Shown here in pieces: positions 1 through 11,200 of a DNA stretch of 47,510 nucleotides. Made by a program: the position numbers and the translations under genes. Source of the stretch: Saprolegnia diclina VS20 (lineage: Eukaryota > Oomycota > Saprolegniomycetes > Saprolegniales > Saprolegniaceae). Under the pieces are notes generated by a model. It searched no databases. It saw only the letters and a program-made list of their open reading frames with translations, and was not told the DNA's origin. The stretch's first letter is position 1. The number at the start of each line of letters is the position of its first letter. The stretch is taken from NCBI RefSeq assembly GCF_000281045.1, contig NW_008246088.1, positions 129,384-176,893 on the forward strand, given 5' to 3'.

Positions 1-102
1 GCAGAGGCAATTTTTATGTTGACAGTTGGCAAGTTGCTACGCCAGTATGCGATGGAACTACTTGATATTTACACTCGCTGCATACGTGAGAGCGTCGCGT
101 CG

Positions 103-144
103 GGCTACCGTTCTGCGGTGTGTACATGCTGTAGAACGGTAGCC
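103..144. repeat. Perfect inverted repeat (hairpin) in the left intergenic flank
   Basis: Positions 103-114 (GGCTACCGTTCT) and 133-144 (AGAACGGTAGCC) are perfect 12-base reverse complements around an 18-base loop. It lies about 150 bases beyond the 3' end of the minus-strand transporter gene, so it could lie in or after its 3' untranslated region. No other gene is visible in 1-290. Function unknown. Confidence 0.6.
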
Positions 145-290
145 GAAGCCCTACATGCGTCAAAGCATGTCGTTGGAGCATCTTTTTTGGTAGCGCTTTC
201 TACTACAAGACGCAAAGAAGGGTAAACAAATCTCTATTGGCGCGCCACGTAGGGCTCAACCTCGATGCAACATGCAAGTGCCGGGAAGGC

Positions 291-1725
291 TTAGACATAC
301 ACGGTTTTGGGAAGGAGCGTCTGAGACGCTTGCTGCGACCGCTCGCGCTTGACGATCGCGTCGTACCACACAAGAAGGCCCAGACTCGCCACGCAGAGTG
401 CAAAGTTGATCCAAAAGAGCGGCGTAAACGTCGCAAAGAGCGCCGGCAACAGCGGCATGATGATGCGCGACACGGACGCGGCGGACCCGAGGAGGCCCAT
501 CCACGTGCCTTGCTGGCGCGTGCCGAGGATCTTGGAGAAGGCGGCGACGCACACCGCAGTCGTGAGCGGACTGCCGACGCTCCAGACAAAGAAGATACCG
601 ATCGCGAGCTCTGTGTAGCTGCGCGAGGCCATGTCCAGGATCAAGACGAGGTTGCCGAGCGCGAGGGCGCCAAAACCAATGAGAAGCCACATGACGTCCG
701 TGATGGCGTGGCGCCAAACCTCGATCGCCACGTACGCAAAGAGCCCGAGAAGACCCATGTTGAACTGGAAGCTCGAGGCAGCGAGGACTGCTGTCTCGTT
801 GGTGTGGCCCGTGATGTCGATGAAGAGCGGGACGTTGACGGTCTCAAAGATGGAGAGAATGCCACGCGCGACGACGTTGAGCGTCATAAAGACAAAGACG
901 CCCCAGTAGACGAGGCGGTCCGGGAGCGCGGTGAGCGGCGCGACCTTGGACTTCTTGGCCGCAAACGGCGTCGGCGAGACGTCTGGTGCGTCGGCGAGCC
1001 CGATGGATTCATCCCACGTGGTGAGCATGAGCACAATCGTCACGAGGTTCATGGCAGCGAGGACGACGCCAGGTGCTACATTCGAGATTCAGATTGAGAT
1101 GGAGATTGCGATGGTGTAGAGTACCTGTGAGCTTGTGGATGTGAAGGCTCCCAATGCGAAAGTCAATGTCGTTGAGAATGCCGCCGAGGCCGGGCGTGAG
1201 TGCGTAGCCAAAGAAGACGACCATGGCAAGGATCGTCATGTACTTGAGGCGCTGGTCGACGTGCGTGATGGCGGCGACGTTGGCGCGGCACACGCTGCGG
1301 TTGCCGGCGCCAAAGCCAACAAGGAACCGGCTCACGAGCAATACGTGCACGCAGTTGTAGACGTGCAGGTCCGCGAGCAGATAGATGATGTTGCCAAGCA
1401 GACCGATCAACGACGACACAATGTACACAAAGCGGAACGAGTAGCGGTCGCAGAGCCAGCCAAAGACCGTGGACGAGATGAGGCGGCCGACGCTAAAGAC
1501 CGACGTGAGCAGACCCATCTCGTAGAGCGAGCCGCCGAGCGACTGCGTGTAGAGGAAGAGCGTGGGCATGACCACACCGCGTGACGACTCGGCTGAGAAC
1601 TCGACGAGGTTGATGAGCAGCATCTGCACACGCCACTGCGTCAGCCGCCTCTGCGCACTCGACGGCGACTGCACCGGGCTCAAGTCCACCGGGATCGTCT
1701 GGTAGTCGCTCTTGCTTGTGGGCAT
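291..1725 (-). CDS. Major facilitator superfamily transporter, CLN7/MFSD8 and SPX-MFS-like
   Basis: Two exons, 1725-1125 and 1075-291, joined over a 49-nt intron (1076-1124, GTAC...TAG) to give 461 residues. The ATG at 1725 is chosen because upstream in-frame sequence has no transporter character and the first membrane helix follows about 30 residues later. The protein has two sets of hydrophobic helices around a polar central loop (near residues 215-240), the usual 12-helix MFS layout. The loop between helices 2 and 3 carries the MFS signature GWLCDRYSFR, followed by a conserved SRFLVGFGAGNRS stretch. These segments resemble the MFS part of CLN7/MFSD8 and plant vacuolar SPX-MFS proteins. There is no SPX domain. 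By family, a lysosomal or vacuolar membrane location is likely; the substrate cannot be read from sequence. The family call is by eye. Confidence 0.85.
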
Positions 1726-3000
1726 TGGGGCTCGAATTTCAAACTGATACAACTCCGGTGGCGCCACTGGATTTGTCCCGAAAAACCCATTTGACCCAAG
1801 ATCGCAGCTGGGGGTGATTGGTTGACCGATCAGTGGCGCCTTGTTGTGCATAAAAGAAGCGGTGCTGGCCCAGCCTTGCCTGGCGCCTTTCGTGTGCCTC
1901 GAGGGTATTGTAACCAGCATCCCGCCGCTCCGTCTTGGCTTGGGTGGCATTGGACCAGGTTGGACGTCGATTTGAAAGATACTCGACTTGCTCGCTCGCC
2001 AAAATCTGATCGATTCCAGTGTAGCACCGCCGGATCGAGTTGTGATGGATGCGAACATATCACTGTAGCAGGCAGTTCCTCGACGTCACGCTGGATCAAT
2101 GGAGGGCGTGTCCCCAGGAAATCACTGATTCACAACCCTTCCCACGTAGAGTGCATGTCAATGAACCAGCATCGATTAGCCGGCATGAGTTGGCGTCATG
2201 CACTGCGTGGGCAAGCAAGCGCTGCCGCTGGGATTTGCTACCGGTAGCAGAAGATGAGCCGCCACGGTGCGCGACGCGGCTACCTCTCGTATCGAGCCCT
2301 CCACACCAGCTCGACGCTGCGTTGGGCAAAACCCTTTGTCCCATTTATCCCAATTCGAGAGGAGGCCAACCACCCAAGATTCGGCCAGTCACTTGTATTG
2401 TCGGCGAAACCTCTGCGCCAAACTTGGAATCTCGGCACTCATCCGGATACGCAAACCGACGCCGCGCGCTGATTGGTTCCTGGCACAACGGCGGGTCGCG
2501 CACGGCATACTCTGATTGGCCCGCGCTCACGTGCGACAGCCCCAAATAAATTGACCAATCATATGGTATTGGACTGAAACCGCCGTTTCACGTTGACACG
2601 CGCGCACCTAAAGTTCGCGTCGATCGATGGTCCATCACCCTCACGGTATACGACCGGCACATTATGAAATGCTGGGCTACAAGGGCTGTAGCCTGTGCAG
2701 TAGCAATGCGAGGGCTGTGTGAGTCGGCGCTGACCGCCCGAAGAGCGGGAGCTGCCTTCCTTCTGTTTCGCCGAGTTACTCTTGAGACAAAATCATTTTA
2801 TTCACTCTTGGTGATCCCTTTTCGTTGCCAATATATCCCATGACGTGTATGCATCATACACCAATAGTCATACACGAGAAATGGCTCCCAAGCCCTTCTC
2901 AAGTCGGTTTCCTAACCGATGACGCTGCGGTCTATGTATGTCGCGCGTCTCACGTTCGCGCACTTGGAGACTGCGGCAAGCTCCAACTCGAATCCGCTTC
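1726..3000. other. Divergent intergenic region between transporter and beta-propeller membrane gene
   Basis: About 1.3 kb separates two divergent genes. No convincing coding sequence is present; the open frames on both strands lack family similarity and overlap each other. It holds four CCAAT boxes (listed separately), and a CATCCGGATACGC element at 2440-2452 that matches elements found upstream of PI3K genes further right. Confidence 0.6.
1817..2559. promoter_or_regulatory. CCAAT-box cluster in a divergent promoter region
   Basis: CCAAT or its complement ATTGG occurs at 1817-1821, 2472-2476, 2515-2519 and 2555-2559. The first is about 95 bases upstream of the transporter start (minus strand, 1725). 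The other three sit in the middle of the gap and could serve either gene. CCAAT boxes are common in promoters bound by NF-Y; use here is inferred from position only. Confidence 0.4.
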
Positions 3001-4640
3001 ATGCGCATGCGACCACATGCTGCCGTGCTTGCGATCCTCGCCGCCATCTGCTACGGCGCCGTGCATGGCGAGCTTGCGCTGACCGCCGTCGTCGACGCCG
3101 AGATACACGCGCTCGAAGAGACCACGAAGCTCCTTGCGACGCGGCGAAGCCTTCTCCATGCGCTTGCCACGAACGCGTCTGTGCCGATTGCGTCGGCGCC
3201 CGACCTCTTTCTCGACGAGGCCATGCATCGCTTTGGCCAGCGCGTGACCCACACGGAGCTCGTCTCGCTGCGCGTCAACAACTACATGCAGCACCAGCGG
3301 GCAAAGCGCAAGCTCGATCCAGCCGGCGAGTTCCTGCACCTTCTCGCCGTTGTGCATGCAACTGGCTGGCTACGACTCGTGGACCCGACGTCGCTATTAG
3401 AGGTGTGGGCAGTTCAGACGCACGTTCGCCACGCGACTGCGATCACGAGCATCAGCGGCAGTCGCAATGCCATTGCGCTCGTCGACGCGCATGGCGCAGT
3501 CACTGTGTTTGCCCTCCGCGTCTACGAGAATGGGCGGCTGGTCATGGGCGACTTTGTGCGCCGACGCCCGACTGACGCGCCTATCTGCCTCGTCCACGCC
3601 GCGCCGTCTGCCGACGCCATCCTCGCGTCATCGGGGTACCGTCAGTTGCACCCTCACATGCCGGCGTGGGTGACCAGCGCGGCTCCGCACGGAGGCTATC
3701 ACTACGAATTTGAGCGGCTGTACACAACCACGCGCTTTGCGATGCCCGTCGTGACGGCGTTGACGCAAACGCATTATGACATGCACCTCGTCGTCGGCAC
3801 GAGTGACGCGCAGCTCGTTGTCTTCAACAAGCTCGGGCAGCGCGTCCGGCGCACGGCAGTAGACGGTCCGATCCGCGCGCTCACACCGCTCACGGGCGGC
3901 TCAGTGGCGTATGCCTACGGCAATGCCATTGGCATGGTCAACGTCAACGGTGACGGCGCACCGCAGACTTGCGTCGGCTCAAACGACGCGATCGTGTCAC
4001 TGATTCGCGACGCCCAGCGCCCGCTGGTGCTCTTTGCCGGCACAAGCCGCGGCACGGTCTTGGTTTTGCACCTGCAGCGCCTTCTGGCGGCGGCGGGACA
4101 TAGTGCGACGTGCCACATTCTGCACGAGCTTTGCCCAATGCACGCAAAAGCTCAGGAGACCGTTGTCCCGCAATTGATGGTATGGCGCAAGCACATTTTC
4201 GTCGTGGCGCGCGACCAGTTGACGGGCTACCGCGTCGCAGAGGACTCTGCAGTCCGCGTGTTTCACCGCGAGTGGCCGGTACCGGGCACCGCTGTGGGCG
4301 CGCAGCTGACTCGTGACGCGCCGAGTGATGCAACTGCGGCGGTGCACTTTGCTCATCCCAACGGAACCCGCGACGTGGTCGTGCTCCAGCTGCTCCTCAC
4401 CCACGTTGAAATGATGTACGATGTCTCGTGGATCCGAACACCGCTGATGGTACGACGCTGTCGATATCGCTTGCATCTGACTCTCGTGCTGGAACATAGG
4501 TGCTCTGCGCAGGAGGCTTTATCGTGTGGCAGCGCAGCAAGAAGAAGAGAGCGGCGGCGGGCCCCGGTATCGACGAAGCCGAGCTTATGCGCCTCGCCGA
4601 GCAGTTTGGTCACCGCTTCAACCCGACATCGACTACGTAA
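3001..4640 (+). CDS. Type I membrane protein with predicted luminal beta-propeller ectodomain
   Basis: Two exons, 3001-4449 and 4500-4640, joined in phase 0 over a 50-nt intron (GTACGA...CATAG), give 529 residues. The start at 3001 (or the next Met at 3007) opens a clear signal peptide with core AAVLAILAAICYGAVHG. The body has beta-rich repeats such as ITSISGSRNAIALVDAHGAV, typical of a PQQ/WD-like propeller. Splicing creates the only other hydrophobic segment, around residues 477-493 (WIRTPLM joined to VLCAGGFIVW), followed by the basic stop-transfer QRSKKKR and a short cytoplasmic tail. Expected topology is ectodomain outside or luminal, tail in the cytosol. I do not recognise a named family, and no enzyme motif is visible. 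Confidence 0.8.
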
Positions 4641-4790
4641 GGTCACGACGTGATGGCCGTCACTGCAGTTCTGCATTACGCTTTGCGGATAGTGCCGCGT
4701 CGATGTTACTGAGCGACACCGTCTTGAACGCCCTTTTCACTCGATACTTTGATATTTAAAAAGTGCAAACTGAGATGATATCAAAAGCGT

Positions 4791-5519
4791 TTACGCCGGC
4801 GTCGTATCGAGAAAGTGCGCGAGGTGGCCAGTCTTGACAAAGAGCCGAGTCATTGCTGTTGTGCTCGGGTTGCGCACGACGACTGCGTAGTTGTCGGTGG
4901 TCTGCGGCGGAAGCCGGATCCAGTCGTAGAGGTCATACGTGCCCGACGTCGCCGCATCGGCCGTTATCTCGACTCTGCCGTCGACGACAAAGAATTCTTG
5001 GCCGCCGGTGTCCTCGTCGAGGCGATGGGTGAGTGTTGCCCCTGGCGGCAAGTGCACGATCCACGCCGTTTCCGTCGTGATAGGGCTCGCGTACAGGCGC
5101 AGATACCGCCCACCGCCCTGAGTCGTCGTCCACTCGGGCGTATCGCTCAGCGTGTTGACGACCGCGCCGGTGTCTTCGGGTACCATCCAGCGCAGCTTGA
5201 CGAGGATGAGACAACCGTCGGGCCCGATCGACGGCGCATGCACCGAGCCGACAGCGTTGCGAACGTACGTGCCAGCTGGGTACTCGCCCACGTCATCGCG
5301 AAACGTTCCTTGCAGCACGATAAACTCTTCGCCGGCTGCGTGCGTGTGCGACGGAAACGTCGAGTTGGGCGCGTACCGAACGAGCGTCGTCGCACGCGCC
5401 ACCTCGTCGCCGTCGCGGTCCAGCATGCCTCGGAAGACGCCATTCGCGGGCGACGGGACGTAGACAAGGCCGGCGTGGCGCACGACAGCCGCCTTCCGAA
5501 GGTTGGCAAATACTTGCAT
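4791..5519 (-). CDS. ChrR-like bicupin protein
   Basis: Single exon of 242 residues from ATG 5519; an in-frame ATG at 5537 would add six residues. The first cupin carries the ChrR-type metal site SHTHAAGEEFIVLQG, the spacing motif GEYPAGTYVRN and the closing histidine in GSVHAP, then GCLILVKL. A second, weaker cupin repeat follows (ATLTHRLDEDTGGQEFFVVDG), retaining one His and one Glu but not a full metal site. ChrR was defined as the zinc-binding partner of a bacterial sigma factor, but eukaryotic stand-alone ChrR-like cupins are not tied to that role and their substrates are unknown. No signal peptide or membrane segment is seen. The 3' end converges with the beta-propeller gene with 150 bases between stops. 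Confidence 0.85.
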   Translation of the reverse strand: MQVFANLRKAAVVRHAGLVYVPSPANGVFRGMLDRDGDEVARATTLVRYAPNSTFPSHTHAAGEEFIVLQGTFRDDVGEYPAGTYVRNAVGSVHAPSIGPDGCLILVKLRWMVPEDTGAVVNTLSDTPEWTTTQGGGRYLRLYASPITTETAWIVHLPPGATLTHRLDEDTGGQEFFVVDGRVEITADAATSGTYDLYDWIRLPPQTTDNYAVVVRNPSTTAMTRLFVKTGHLAHFLDTTPA

Positions 5520-5597
5520 GTGAAATGGCAAATGCACTCCGCCGAGGGGACCGGTGCACGGTGGAAGTCGGGGGATTTCGGCGTTCCGAGCACGGTG

Positions 5598-6077
5598 ATT
5601 GGTCCATTTTGACAGGCAAATCTTGCGGCGCCTCGGCGTTGACCGACGTACACCAGTACTACGGTACCATCAAGGCCATAGCTCGTAGTATTAGATCAAA
5701 CGCGGTTCTTCGTGGTATCAGTGCTCTGAAGCCCGTACAAGCAAGGTCATAAACTCAAATTTGTGGTCTTGGTGCTAGTATCGATGCGCCTCCGACCTAT
5801 TCACTACATTTTTCCAAGTGCGTGTTCCGCTACAACAGTTCAATTCAGTGCGTGCACCATCCCCACCATGTTGAGGTCCGTGCTCCATGAGGCGCGATGG
5901 CGTCCATTGCAGAAGCATGCCCGCAAGGATCCTTGTGTTGTCCACCATGAAGGTTGCCCGTACTCGCCTTGGATTGGCTAAAATGGGAGCGGAATCGCGC
6001 GCGGATTGGTCAATTTTGCGCGATAGCCACCAATGCCGGCAACCAGTGGATTAAATTGCTCGAGCACGCGCGATTGG
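5598..6077. promoter_or_regulatory. CCAAT boxes in the divergent cupin/NOL10 promoter
   Basis: ATTGG occurs at 5598-5602, 5973-5977, 6005-6009 and 6073-6077 in the 588-base gap between the divergent cupin (start 5519) and NOL10 (start 6108) genes. The first is 79 bases upstream of the cupin start; the other three are 31-135 bases upstream of NOL10, two in similar contexts (GGATTGG followed by an AAAT or ATTTT run). Nothing else was found in this gap. Confidence 0.45.
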
Positions 6078-6107
6078 TCGAAGACACTTCAACGAGCAAT
6101 AAGCATC

Positions 6108-8171
6108 ATGTCGTCCGGGCTCTCGGCGCAATCGCTCAATGGCGTCAAGGTCTACAACCTCAGCGCCGGCAAGACGCTGCCGCAGTGGCTGGCGCAGAAG
6201 ACGAAGAAGGCGCTGAGCCGCGATGAGGACTACCGCCGCCGCCTCGAGCTCGTCCAGGACTTCACCTTTCCGACGGCGTCGCACTGCGTGACCATGTCGC
6301 CCGACGGCAACTACATCATTGCGACCGGCACGTACCCGCCGATCGTCAAGGTCTACGACGTGCGCGACCTCAGTATGAAGTTTGAGCGCCGCCTCGACAG
6401 CCAAGTGCTCAAGCTGGTCTGCCTCTCCGAGGACTTTGGCAAGCTCGCGTTCCTCCAGATGGACCGCTCGATCGCATTCCATGCGCCGTACGGTACGCAC
6501 ACCAACGTGCGCATCCCCAAGTTTGGCCGCGACATGGTTTACCACCGCGGCAACTGCGATATGTACGTTGGCGCGTCCGACGCCGAGATCTACCGCGTCA
6601 ACCTCGACCAAGGCCAGTTCCTCGGCGGCCTCCAGACCAACATGCCAGCCGTGAACGTTGTCAAGCTCAACCCGGTCCATCAGCTCCTTGGCGCGGGCGG
6701 TGACAATGGCGTCGTCGAAATGTGGGATACGCGCAGCCAAGCGCGCGTCGGCTCGCTGAGCGTCTCGCCGGACGTGCCGGTGTCGGCGCTCAACTTTGAC
6801 ACGGACGGCCTCACGTTTGCGGTGGGTACGCACACGGGCGAAGTCCGGTTGTACGATTTGCGGTCGTCGACGCCGCTCCTCACCAAGCAGCACCAGTACG
6901 AACTGCCCATCGTGGACGTGACGTTCCATGAAGGACCGTCCAAGCAAGTGCTCTCGTCGGACGCCAAGTGCATCAAGATCTGGGACAAAACGGACGGCAA
7001 GCTCTTTACGAACCTCGAGACATCGGCTGACATCAACGACGTGTGTGTCGTGCGCGGTGGTGCGGGCATGTCGGGCGTGCTCATGGTCGCCGGCGAGCAG
7101 GAGCGCGTCATGTCGTACTACATCCCCGAGCTCGGGATCGCGCCAAAGTGGTGCTCGTTCCTTGACAACCTCACAGAAGAACTCGAAGAGGAAGCGTCAT
7201 CGACTGTCTACGACGACTACAAGTTTGTCACGCGGTCGGAGCTCTCGACGCTCGGCTTGGACCACATGATCGGCACGCCTTTGCTCAAGGCGTACATGCA
7301 CGGCTTCTTCATGGACGCCCGCTTGTACGCCAAGGTGTCGGCGGTGGCCGCGCCGCTCGCGTACGACGCGTGGCGCAAGGCCAAGGTCCAGGAGAAGGTC
7401 AAAGAGAAGCAGGCGAATCGTATTACGATCCAGCGCCGTCTCCCCAAGGTCAACCGCGCGCTCGCCGAGCAGCTCGTGTCGGGCAAGAAGACCAAAAAAG
7501 CCAAAAAGGCGGACGACGAGAACGACGAAGCGGCCGAGACCGAGGGGCCCGAGCCCGACTTTGCCAACCCGCTCGGCGACGACCGCTTCGCAAAGATGTT
7601 TACGTCGACCGACTTCCAAGTCGACGAAGAGTCCGAGACGTACCGCGCGATGCACCCGAACGCGCACCTTACCAAGCGCAAGAAGGCCGAGGACATGGAC
7701 AGCGACGACGACGGCGAAGACGAAGAGGAAGGTCGCTTCGACTTGGTGGACGATGAAGTCGAAGGTCGCCCGAGCGATGCTTCGACCTCGGAAGATGAAG
7801 ACGAAGATGAAGACGAAGCACCGACGGCGCCGGCGGGCAAGAAGAAGGTCGTGTTGCCCAAATTCTACGAGCTCGCCAAGGGCGAGTCGATCCGCAATGT
7901 CGTTGGGCTCGGGTCGGCGGCCGACAAGGACGCGCAGCGCGAGCGGCGCAAGCTCACCAAGCTACCGCTGGCCGAGCGCATCAAGCTCGAAAAGGTCAAG
8001 GCCACCGAGCGCAGCGTCATGAAGAACGTCCAGGGTGCCGGCATGGTCCGTGAAATGACGTACATGCCGCACAGCCACCACACGCGCAAGGTCGACAAGC
8101 CCGACGCGCGCAAGAAGCGTGGCGTCGGCGAACTCAACCTCAAGGGCCCTCAAAAGCGCTTCCGGCGGTAA
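6108..8171 (+). CDS. NOL10: Ribosome biogenesis protein NOL10/Enp2, WD-repeat and NUC153 protein
   Basis: Uninterrupted reading frame of 687 residues, essentially the length of human NOL10. The start at 6108 gives the family N-terminus (SLNGVKVYNLSAGKTLPQWL). Residues about 45-370 form the WD40 propeller, with family-specific stretches such as FTFPTASHCVTMSPDG, IIATGTYPPIVKVYD and GGDNGVVEMWD. The segment DDRFAKMFTSTDFQVD near residue 490 is the NUC153 motif found in several nucleolar proteins. Acidic and Lys-rich low-complexity stretches follow, ending in a basic KGPQKRFRR tail, as expected of a nucleolar protein. By family it acts in the nucleolus in early 40S assembly and 18S rRNA processing. 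CCAAT boxes sit 31-135 bases upstream. Confidence 0.96.
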   Translation: MSSGLSAQSLNGVKVYNLSAGKTLPQWLAQKTKKALSRDEDYRRRLELVQDFTFPTASHCVTMSPDGNYIIATGTYPPIVKVYDVRDLSMKFERRLDSQVLKLVCLSEDFGKLAFLQMDRSIAFHAPYGTHTNVRIPKFGRDMVYHRGNCDMYVGASDAEIYRVNLDQGQFLGGLQTNMPAVNVVKLNPVHQLLGAGGDNGVVEMWDTRSQARVGSLSVSPDVPVSALNFDTDGLTFAVGTHTGEVRLYDLRSSTPLLTKQHQYELPIVDVTFHEGPSKQVLSSDAKCIKIWDKTDGKLFTNLETSADINDVCVVRGGAGMSGVLMVAGEQERVMSYYIPELGIAPKWCSFLDNLTEELEEEASSTVYDDYKFVTRSELSTLGLDHMIGTPLLKAYMHGFFMDARLYAKVSAVAAPLAYDAWRKAKVQEKVKEKQANRITIQRRLPKVNRALAEQLVSGKKTKKAKKADDENDEAAETEGPEPDFANPLGDDRFAKMFTSTDFQVDEESETYRAMHPNAHLTKRKKAEDMDSDDDGEDEEEGRFDLVDDEVEGRPSDASTSEDEDEDEDEAPTAPAGKKKVVLPKFYELAKGESIRNVVGLGSAADKDAQRERRKLTKLPLAERIKLEKVKATERSVMKNVQGAGMVREMTYMPHSHHTRKVDKPDARKKRGVGELNLKGPQKRFRR

Positions 8172-8225
8172 ATAGAAAAGACACACCACGACCCATATAT
8201 AATACTTAAACCCCAACCCTTGGTT

Positions 8226-11200
8226 CTAGCCCCGGAGCTTGTGCACAAAGTTGTGGATCGTGTTGTCGATGCGCTTGAACGGGTGCTTGAGGCAAATCGC
8301 AATCTTGTCGGCAAACTGCGCGTGGGCCTCGACGTCCGTGAGACCTACGAGCCAGCGCTTCGTACCGGCGATGCGCGAAAAACTACGTACTCGTGTCCAT
8401 GGCTTGCACGAGGTGCTGGAGGTCCGTGTCGTCCGTGAGCTCGGGCATGCCCGCGGGTAGCATCATGAGCAGCAGCGTCGTGAGCAAATGCGTGTGCTTG
8501 CGAATGCTGTTGAACGCCTCGCCGCACGTCGACACAAACATTTTGTACGTCTCCGCGTCGACGCCGCCGAGCACGTGCGCCATCTCCTTTGTAAAGACAA
8601 ACGGCGTCTTCTCGCGCTTGATGTTGAGCTACACGTAGCGCTGCTGATGACGGTTGCGTAGAACTAGTGTCACCTGGTACTTGAAGTGCCCGAGGATGTG
8701 TCCAAAGTCAATGTGAAAGTACCGACCCGCTGTCGTCATCTGCACAAGAGAGATATCGACTTGTGATTTCGTTGGGGACGTCGTACCATAATGTTGTCAT
8801 TGTGCCGGTCGCCAATGCCAAGGACAAAGGTCGCGACGCAGTAGCCGGCGCACGACCGTCGAAAGAGGTCCACAGCCGACGCCAGCGACGTCGGGTCGCG
8901 GTTGTGGTGCTGGATCCAGTCGAGAAAGCTCGCCTCGTGGAGCGGCCCAAAGACGCCGTTCCGGTGATGAATGTCGGCGGTCGTGACGGCCTCCGTGACC
9001 ACCTCGAGGATGCCGGTAAACGGTGACGTCGCCACGCACCGATAGGGCTTGAGGCACAGGTCGAGGCCGTCTTCTTGCCAAATCGACTCCATGAGACGAA
9101 ACATCTCGAGCGTAAGCTGGTCCTGGCGCACGTCGTCGCCCGCCTTGAAAATGACTTCAATCGGCTCGCCCGTCGGGTCGGCATTCTCAAACACAAGCCA
9201 AAGCGGGAGTTTGGCCGACGACATGACGCGGCACTGGTCCACGAGAAGTGCGCCAACCTCGACGCGCGGGTCGATCGGCAGTTGGTACGACGGAGGAAGG
9301 AGTACGTTGAGGTCCGAGAGCATGTGCCGCAGCTGCACCGTCACCTCGTGCATGCTCGCGTTGGCCTTGAGCTTCTTGACGCGCTTGGCAATGCGGTGGA
9401 GCTCGCCTTCGGGCGAGAAGAGCGCCTCTTGCAGCGATAGAATCGACGCCATAGGCTTGGAGACGACTGCCAGGTACGCGTCGAGCACGAGCCGGAACCG
9501 CTCCGACCACCGCGCCACGTACGTCTCGACCTTGAGCGTCCAAAAGAGAGCAAACCCAATCTGAGACGGGTTCACGAGCGCGCGCTCAATGAGCCACGTC
9601 ACGAGCTGCGACGTCGCGTACGGCTCCCATTTGATGGCTTGGACTAGACAGGAGAGAACGTCCATGAGCCTCAGTCCCGCTAGATCGAGAGGCATAGATC
9701 AACGTACCGAGCTGCGGCAAAATGCTCGCGAGCGTGAGGTCGTCCATAGCACCCATCTTTGTGAGCGCAAAGCGACGCACCGCGCCCATGTGGGCAAACT
9801 CGGCGTCCAGGAGCGCGAGGTACCCGGAAATGTGCGCCGGACTCGACCACTTGGGCAGGAGCTCGAGCATCTCGTTGCGCTGGCTCGTGTCGCTCCACGT
9901 CAAGCACGAGAGCACGCGCGGCAGCACAAAGAAGTGGCTCACAACAAACGACCGGTGGCTCCAGAGCAGAGACTTTTGATAGCTTGAGAGCCGGTAAAGC
10001 GGGTCTTGCTCAATGAGCGCAAGGAGAGAACTCAAGGCGGCCATGGTCGCGCCCGTCGAGATGGTGTGGGCCATGTACGCCGACGACGACGACGACGTTG
10101 ATCCCGACGTGTCGACCGCCATCTCCGAAAGCGACCCAGAGGACGACCAAATCGTCGAGCACGACGAGAGACGCATCGAGCCGCGGACGTTGTTCATAAT
10201 GTCCTGCGTGTGCGGAATGCTGAGGCGCTCGTCGGGCTCGGGCTTGTTCATGTCGAGCATGCTGCTGCGCAGCGTCATCGTGTCTTCGAGCCGGCGTTCC
10301 CACATCATGTCGGCCGTCTTTTGAATGACGACCGAGATTAAGTGCATCCAGTCGTCGCGCTCTTGCTTGGTCGGCGCCCGGAGCACAATCGACTTGGTCT
10401 TCTGGTACCGTAATTGCACCGAGAAGCACCACGTCTGGTACTCCTTTTTTGTGCTCTTGTTGACGGGAAACGACGTGTACGTCTGGTTGAGCTTGTCGGC
10501 AGTCGTGACGGTCGCGCCCGAGAGCGAGACCGAGATGGACCGGATCGAGTGGCGCTTCTCCGACATACAGAGGCAGCACGTGTCGCCGTTGAGCGCAAAC
10601 CACCGCTCCTTCCAAACATGCCACGGTCGGGCACTGAGCTTGGCGAGCGGCCCTTCCTTGAGCACTGACGGCTCTGAAATGGTAAAGAACGACTGCCCGA
10701 GCATCGAGAGGTTCGTGTCGCTCAGGCTCGCGCGGATGCTGCTTCGGCGCATCGACGGCGTCGGCGAGTACTTGATGCGGGTCATGGGCGCCGAGCAAAA
10801 TTCAACCTGCCATCCATCGTATGGTTTCCCCCAGCATACAGGACAAGGGTACCTGCATGTAGCCTTGGCCCGCTTCGACGCCGCACGGCAGCGGGCCCGT
10901 CGTGAGGTCGGCCAGGTTGTCGTAGAGCGCAAGGGACCGGTCGCCCTGCACCATCATGCTGTGGACATCAAACAGGTGGCAGCCCGTGCTCGCAATCTTC
11001 TCGCAGTGCGCATCGTCTGGCCCACGTGATTGACACATTGATACATTTCGATGCATATACCTTTGGCAATCAGATACTGTTTCGAAGCGGCGAACACCGT
11101 GCACACGAGACGGAGCGACCGCGACATTTGCGACGGCAGCAGCGACAGCGGGTACCAAGTGGGCGGTGCAAACTCGGCCGAGCCGCCGTGGGGCGTCAGC

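Noticed and set aside
237-1097. 286-codon plus-strand open frame opposite the transporter
   Set aside because: It mirrors the codon bias of the minus-strand MFS exons, is highly charged and has no domain; the opposite strand has clear membrane helices and splice sites.
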